From positions 86,524,543 through 86,588,542 of the forward strand of contig OY757904.1 of the NCBI GenBank assembly GCA_963585895.1: a stretch of 64,000 nt of DNA, in the 5' to 3' direction. The notes under the pieces are model-generated. The model was not told the DNA's origin and did not search any database. It was given only the letters and a program-made list of their open reading frames with translations. Position numbers and translations under genes: made by a program. How positions within the stretch are numbered: the stretch's first letter is position 1; each line of letters starts with the position of its first letter. This document shows positions 59,042 through 64,000 of this stretch, piece by piece. The DNA is from Sepioteuthis lessoniana. Its lineage: Eukaryota; Mollusca; Cephalopoda; Myopsida; Loliginidae.

Positions 59042-62000
59042 AACGTACAGAACGTAAACTCATGCAGATGTTAATCAGAAAATCGTGATTCACACTGTAA
59101 TTGGACCAAAAACCATTTTACTTTTAAGAATTTTCGATTAGCTCTATTGTATAAATGATTAGTTTTTCATGATAATTCCCGTAGGTTTTCTAGTATAAAT
59201 TTCAGTGTTTTTCAAAAGTTTCATTTATGTTAAAATATAATATCGTTTGCATATACATATGTTTATGACTAAAAGTGTATTTGCAATGTTATTTAACTAA
59301 TTTTACATACCAGTACAAAACTTTGAATTTTAACTAAAAGACGTATAAAAATACAGCTAATATGCCTACTTTTTTACAATGTTTGACTTTGTTTAGCTAG
59401 AATAATCAGCAACGTTTTATCCGTGCATTTTAGTTTTGCTAAACGTACACAACGTAAACTCATGCAAATGTTTATCAGAAAATCGCAATTCACAATGTAA
59501 TTGGACCAAAAACCATTATACTTTTAAGAATTTTTGATTAGCTCTATTGTATAAATGATTAGTATTTCATGATAATTCCCGTATGTTTTCTAGTATAAAT
59601 TTCAGTGTTTTTCAAAAGTTTCATTTATGTTAACGCATAATATCGTTTGCATATACATATGTTTATGACTAACAGTGTATTTGCAATGTTATTTAACTAA
59701 TTTTACATACCAGTACAAAACTTTGAATTTTAACTAAAAGAGGCATGAAAATAGAGCTAAAATACCTACTTTTTACAATGTTTTACTTAGTTTAGCTAGT
59801 TAAATCACCAGCATTTTATCCGTGCTTAGACAACGTAAACTCATGCAGATGTTTATAGGAAAATCGAGATTTGCACTGTAATTTGACCCAAAACCATTAC
59901 TTTTTGTAGATTTTTTCGTTACTTCGATAGTATAAATAATTAGTGTTTCATGAGAGTTCACTTATGTTTTCTAGTATAAATTACAGTGTTTTTCAAAGGT
60001 GTCATTTATTTTAACGTATATATCGTGTGCACATACATATTTTAATGACAAAAAGTATATTTGGCAATATTATTTACCTAATTTTACATACCAGTAAATA
60101 ACTTTGAATTTTAACTAAAAGACGTATAAAAATAGAACTAAAATGCCTACTTTTTTAAAATGTTTGACTTTGTCTAGATAGAATAATCAGCAAAGTTTTA
60201 TCCGTGCATTTTAGTTTTGCTAAACGTACACAACGTAAACTCATGCAGATGTTTATCAGAAAATCACGATTCACACTGTAATTGGACCAAAAACGATTAT
60301 ATTTTTAAGAATTTTCGATTGTATAAATGATGAGTTTTTCATGATAATTCCCGTAGGTTTTCTAGTAAAATTTCAGTGGTTTTCAAAAGTTTCATTTATG
60401 TTAATCGTTTGCATATACATATGTTTATGACTAAAAGTGTATTTGCAATGTTATTTACCTAATTTTACATACCAGTACAAAACTTTGAATTTTAACTAAA
60501 AGACGTATGAAAATAGAGCTAATATGCCTACTTTTTTACAATGTTTGACTTTGTTTAGCTAGAATAATCAGCAAAGTTTTATCCGTGCATTTTAGTTTTG
60601 TTAAACGTACAAAACGTAAACTCATGCAGATTTTTATAAGAAAATCACGATTCACACTGTAATTGGACCAAAAACCATTATATTTTTAAGAATTTTCAAT
60701 TAGCTCTATTGTATAAATGATTAGTTTTTCATGATAATTCCCGTAGGTTTTCTAGTGTAAATTTCAGTGTTTTTCAAAAGTTTCATCGTTTGCAAATACA
60801 TATGTTTATGACTAAAAGTGTATTTGCAATGTTATTTAACTAATTTTACATACCAGTACAAAACTTTGAATTTTAACTAAAAGACGTATAAAAATACAGC
60901 TAATATGCCTACTTTTTTTACAATGTTTGACTTTGTTTAGCTAGAATAATAAGCAACGTTTTATCCGTGCATTTTAGATTTGTTAAACGTACACAACGTA
61001 AACTCATGTAAATGTTTATCAGAAAATCGCGATTCACAATGCAATTGGACCAAAAACCATTATACTTTTAAGAATTTTCGAGTAGCTCTATTGTATAAAT
61101 GATTAGTATTTCATGATAATTCCCGTAGGTTTTCTAGTATAAATTTCAGTGTTTTTCAAAAGTTTCATCTATGTTAACGCATAATATCGTTTGCATATAC
61201 ATATGTTTATGACTAAAAGTGTATTTGCAATGTTATTTAACTAAATTTACATACCAGTACAAAACTTTGAATTTTAACTAAAAGAGGCATGAAAATAGAG
61301 CTAAAATACCTACTTTTTACAATGTTTTATTTAGTTTAGCTAGTTAAATCATCAGCATTTTATCCGTGCTTAGACAACGTAAAATCATGCTGATGTTTAT
61401 AAGAAAATCGAGATTTGCACTGTAATTTGATCTAAAACCATTACTTTTTGTAGATTTTTTTGTTAGTTCGATAGTATACATGATTAGAGTTTCATGAGAG
61501 TTCACTTAGGTTTTCTAGTATAAATTACAGTGTTTTTCAAAGGTGTCATTTATTTTAACGTATATATCGTGTGCACATATATATTTTAATGACAAAAAGT
61601 ATATTTGGCAATGTTATTTACCTAATTTTACATACCAGTAAATAACTTTGAATTTTAACTAAAAGACGTATAAAATAGAACTAAAATGCCTACTTTTTTA
61701 AAATGTTTGACTTTGTCTAGCTAGAATAATCAGCAAAGTTTTATCCGTGCATTTTAGTTTTGCTAAACGTACACAACGTAAACTCATGCAGATGTTTATC
61801 AGAAAATCACGATTCACACTGTAATTGGACCAAAAACGATTATATTTTTAAGAATTTTTGATTGTATAAATGATTAGTTTTTCATTATAATTCCCGTAGG
61901 TTTTCTAGTATAAATTTCAGTGGTTTTCAAAAGTTTCATCTATGTTAACGCATAATATCGTTTGCATATACATATGTTTATGACTAAAAGTGTATTTGCA

Positions 62001-64000
62001 ATGTTATTTACCTAATTTTACATACCAGTACAAAACTTAGAATTTTAACTAAAAGACGTATAAAAATAGAGGTAATATGCCTACTTTTTTACAATGTTTG
62101 ATTTGTTTAGTTAGAATAATCAGCAACGTTTTATCAGTGCATTTTAGTTTTGTTTAACGTACAGAACGTAAACTCATGCAGATGTTTATCAGAAAATCGT
62201 GATTCACACTGTAATTGGACCAAAAACCATTTTACTTTTAAGAATTTTCGATTAGCTATATTGTATAAATGATTAGTATTTCATGATAATTCCCGTATGT
62301 TTTCGAGTATAAATTTCAGTGGTTTTAAAAAGTTTCATTTATGTTAACGCATAATATCGTTTGCATATACATATGTTTATAACTAAAAGTGTATTTGCAA
62401 TGTTATTTACCTAATTTTACATACCAGTACAAAACTTTGAACTTTAAGTAAAAGACGTATGAAAATAGAGCTAATATGCCTACTTTTTTACAATGTTTGA
62501 GTTTGTTTAGCTAGAATAATCAGCAACGTTTTATCCATGCATTTTAGTTTAGTTAAACATACAGAACGTAAACTCATGCAGATGCTTATCAGAAAATCAC
62601 GATTCACACTGTAAATTGGACCAAAAACGATTATATTTTTAAGAATTTTCGATTGTATAAATGATTAGCATTTCATGATAATTCCCGTAGGTTTTCTGGT
62701 ATAAATTTCAGTGTTTTTCTAAAGTTTCATTTATGATAACGCATAATATTGTTTGCATATACATATGTTTATAACTAAAAGTGTATTTGCAATGTTATTT
62801 ACCTAATTTTACATACCAGTACAAAACTTTGAATTTTAACTAAAAGACGTATAAAAATACAGCTAATATTCCTACTTTTTTACAATGTTTGACTTTGTTT
62901 AGCTAGAATAATCAGCAACGTTTTATCAGTGCATTTTAGTTTTCTTTAACGTACAGAACGTAAACTCATGCAGATGTTTATCAGAAAATCGTGATTCACA
63001 CTGTAATTGGACCAAAAACCATTTTACTTTTAAGAATTTTCGATTAGCTCTATTGTATAAATGATTAGTTTTTCATGATAATTCCCGTAGGTTTTCTAGT
63101 ATAAATTTCAGTGTTTTTCAAAAGTTTCTTTAATGTTAACGCATAATATCGTTTGCATATACATATGTTAATGACTAAAAGTGTATTTGCAATGTAATTT
63201 ACCTAATTTTACATACCAGTACAAAACTTCGAATTTTAACTAAAAGACGTATAAAAATTGAGCTAATATGCCTACTTTTTTACAATGTTTGACTTTGTTT
63301 AGTTAGAATAATCAGCAACGTTTTATCAGTGCAATTTAGTTTTGTTTAACGTACAGAACGTAAACTCATGCAGATGTTTATCCGAAAATCGTGATTCACA
63401 CTGTAATTGGACCAAAAACCATTTTACTTTTAAGAATTTTCGAGTAGCTCTATTGTATAAATAATTAGTATTTCATGATAATTCCCGTATGTTTTCTAGT
63501 ATAAATTTCAGTGTTTTTAAAAGTTTCATTTATGTTAACGAATAATATCGTTTGCATATACATATGTTTATAACTAAAAGTGTATTTGCAATGTTATTTA
63601 CCTAATTTTACATACCAGTACAAAACTTTGAATTTTAACTAAAAGACGTATAAAAATACAGCTAATATGCCTACTTTTTTACAATGTTTGACTTTGTTTA
63701 GCTAGAATAATCAGCAACATTTTATCAGTGCATTTTAGTTTTCTTTAACGTACAGAACGTAAACTCATGCAGATGTTTATCAGAAAATCGTGATTCACAC
63801 TGTAATTGGACCATAACCAAAAAAATACTTTTAAGAATTTTCGATTAGCTCTATTGTATAAATGATTAGTTTTTCATGATAATTCCCGTAGGTTTTCTAG
63901 TATAAATTTCAGTGTTTTTAAAAGTTTCATTTATGTTAACGCATAATATCGTTTGCATATACATATGTTTATGACTAAAATGTATTTGCAATGTTATTTA
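59042..64000 (+). repeat. Satellite S3, continued
   Basis: The array continues the unit broken at 48763 (ACGTACAGAACGTAAACTC) and runs to the window end with dimers of ~390 bases. The variant half B recurs at 59885 and, with changes, at 61429. Units here look closer to each other than those at 39-42 kb. No gene is seen. Confidence 0.92.

Overview
The window looks like a heterochromatic, repeat-dominated piece of a metazoan nuclear genome. I found no host protein-coding gene, no intact RNA gene and no CRISPR array. Everything I can support is satellite DNA, mobile elements or displaced rDNA. The lineage is not fixed by the sequence. Degenerate TTAGGG tracts, an L1/Tx1-like LINE with an APE endonuclease, a tRNA-derived SINE, a DD34D mariner and a metavirus with a baculovirus-F-like envelope fit a deuterostome or another animal with TTAGGG telomeres, and they argue against bacteria, plants and most insects.

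Layout. 1-3.7 kb: a decayed LINE ORF2 (+) split by a solo LTR of the same family as the retrovirus-like element at 48.8-59.0 kb. 3.8-7.6 kb: LTR-like fragments with tandem minisatellites. 6.1-14.7 kb: an AT-rich ~200 bp satellite (S1) carrying a deleted mariner, two solo LTRs in opposite orientation, a large palindrome and a degenerate telomeric tract. 14.7-23.3 kb: a composite block flanked by a perfect 4-bp duplication (CTTT). It holds an LTR-like piece, a second almost full-length LINE (-) with ORF1 and ORF2, a SINE inside ORF1, and a segment with inverted termini. 23.8-27.8 kb: a second telomeric tract and a degraded metavirus (+) with gag and protease remnants but no reverse transcriptase. 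29.2-31.1 kb: a divergent 28S rRNA pseudogene whose left edge lies exactly at the R2 retrotransposon target site, followed by an inverted 28S fragment and IGS-like subrepeats. 33.8-39 kb: satellite S2. 39-48.8 kb and 59-64 kb: satellite S3, a ~390 bp dimer of two diverged ~195 bp halves with signs of a higher-order arrangement.

The best preserved coding object is the 10.3 kb LTR element at 48764-59041 (minus strand), inserted in S3 with near-identical LTRs and a probable 4-bp target duplication. Its genes run LTR - primer-binding site - gag - protease - RT/RNase H/integrase - envelope - G-rich tract - LTR. Gag and protease are joined by an apparent -1 frameshift on an A11 run, an in-frame UAG separates protease from RT, an 80-bp tandem duplication interrupts RT, and the envelope lies in three reading frames. 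The copy is therefore defective as it stands, although gag and integrase are open. The same LTR also occurs solo at 842-1649, so this family has been active here.

The three satellite subfamilies share recognisable blocks and appear to be one superfamily. The array changes strand near 9.64, 27.95 and 32.67-33.84 kb. Boundaries of satellites and LTR-like pieces were judged by eye and may be off by tens of bases.
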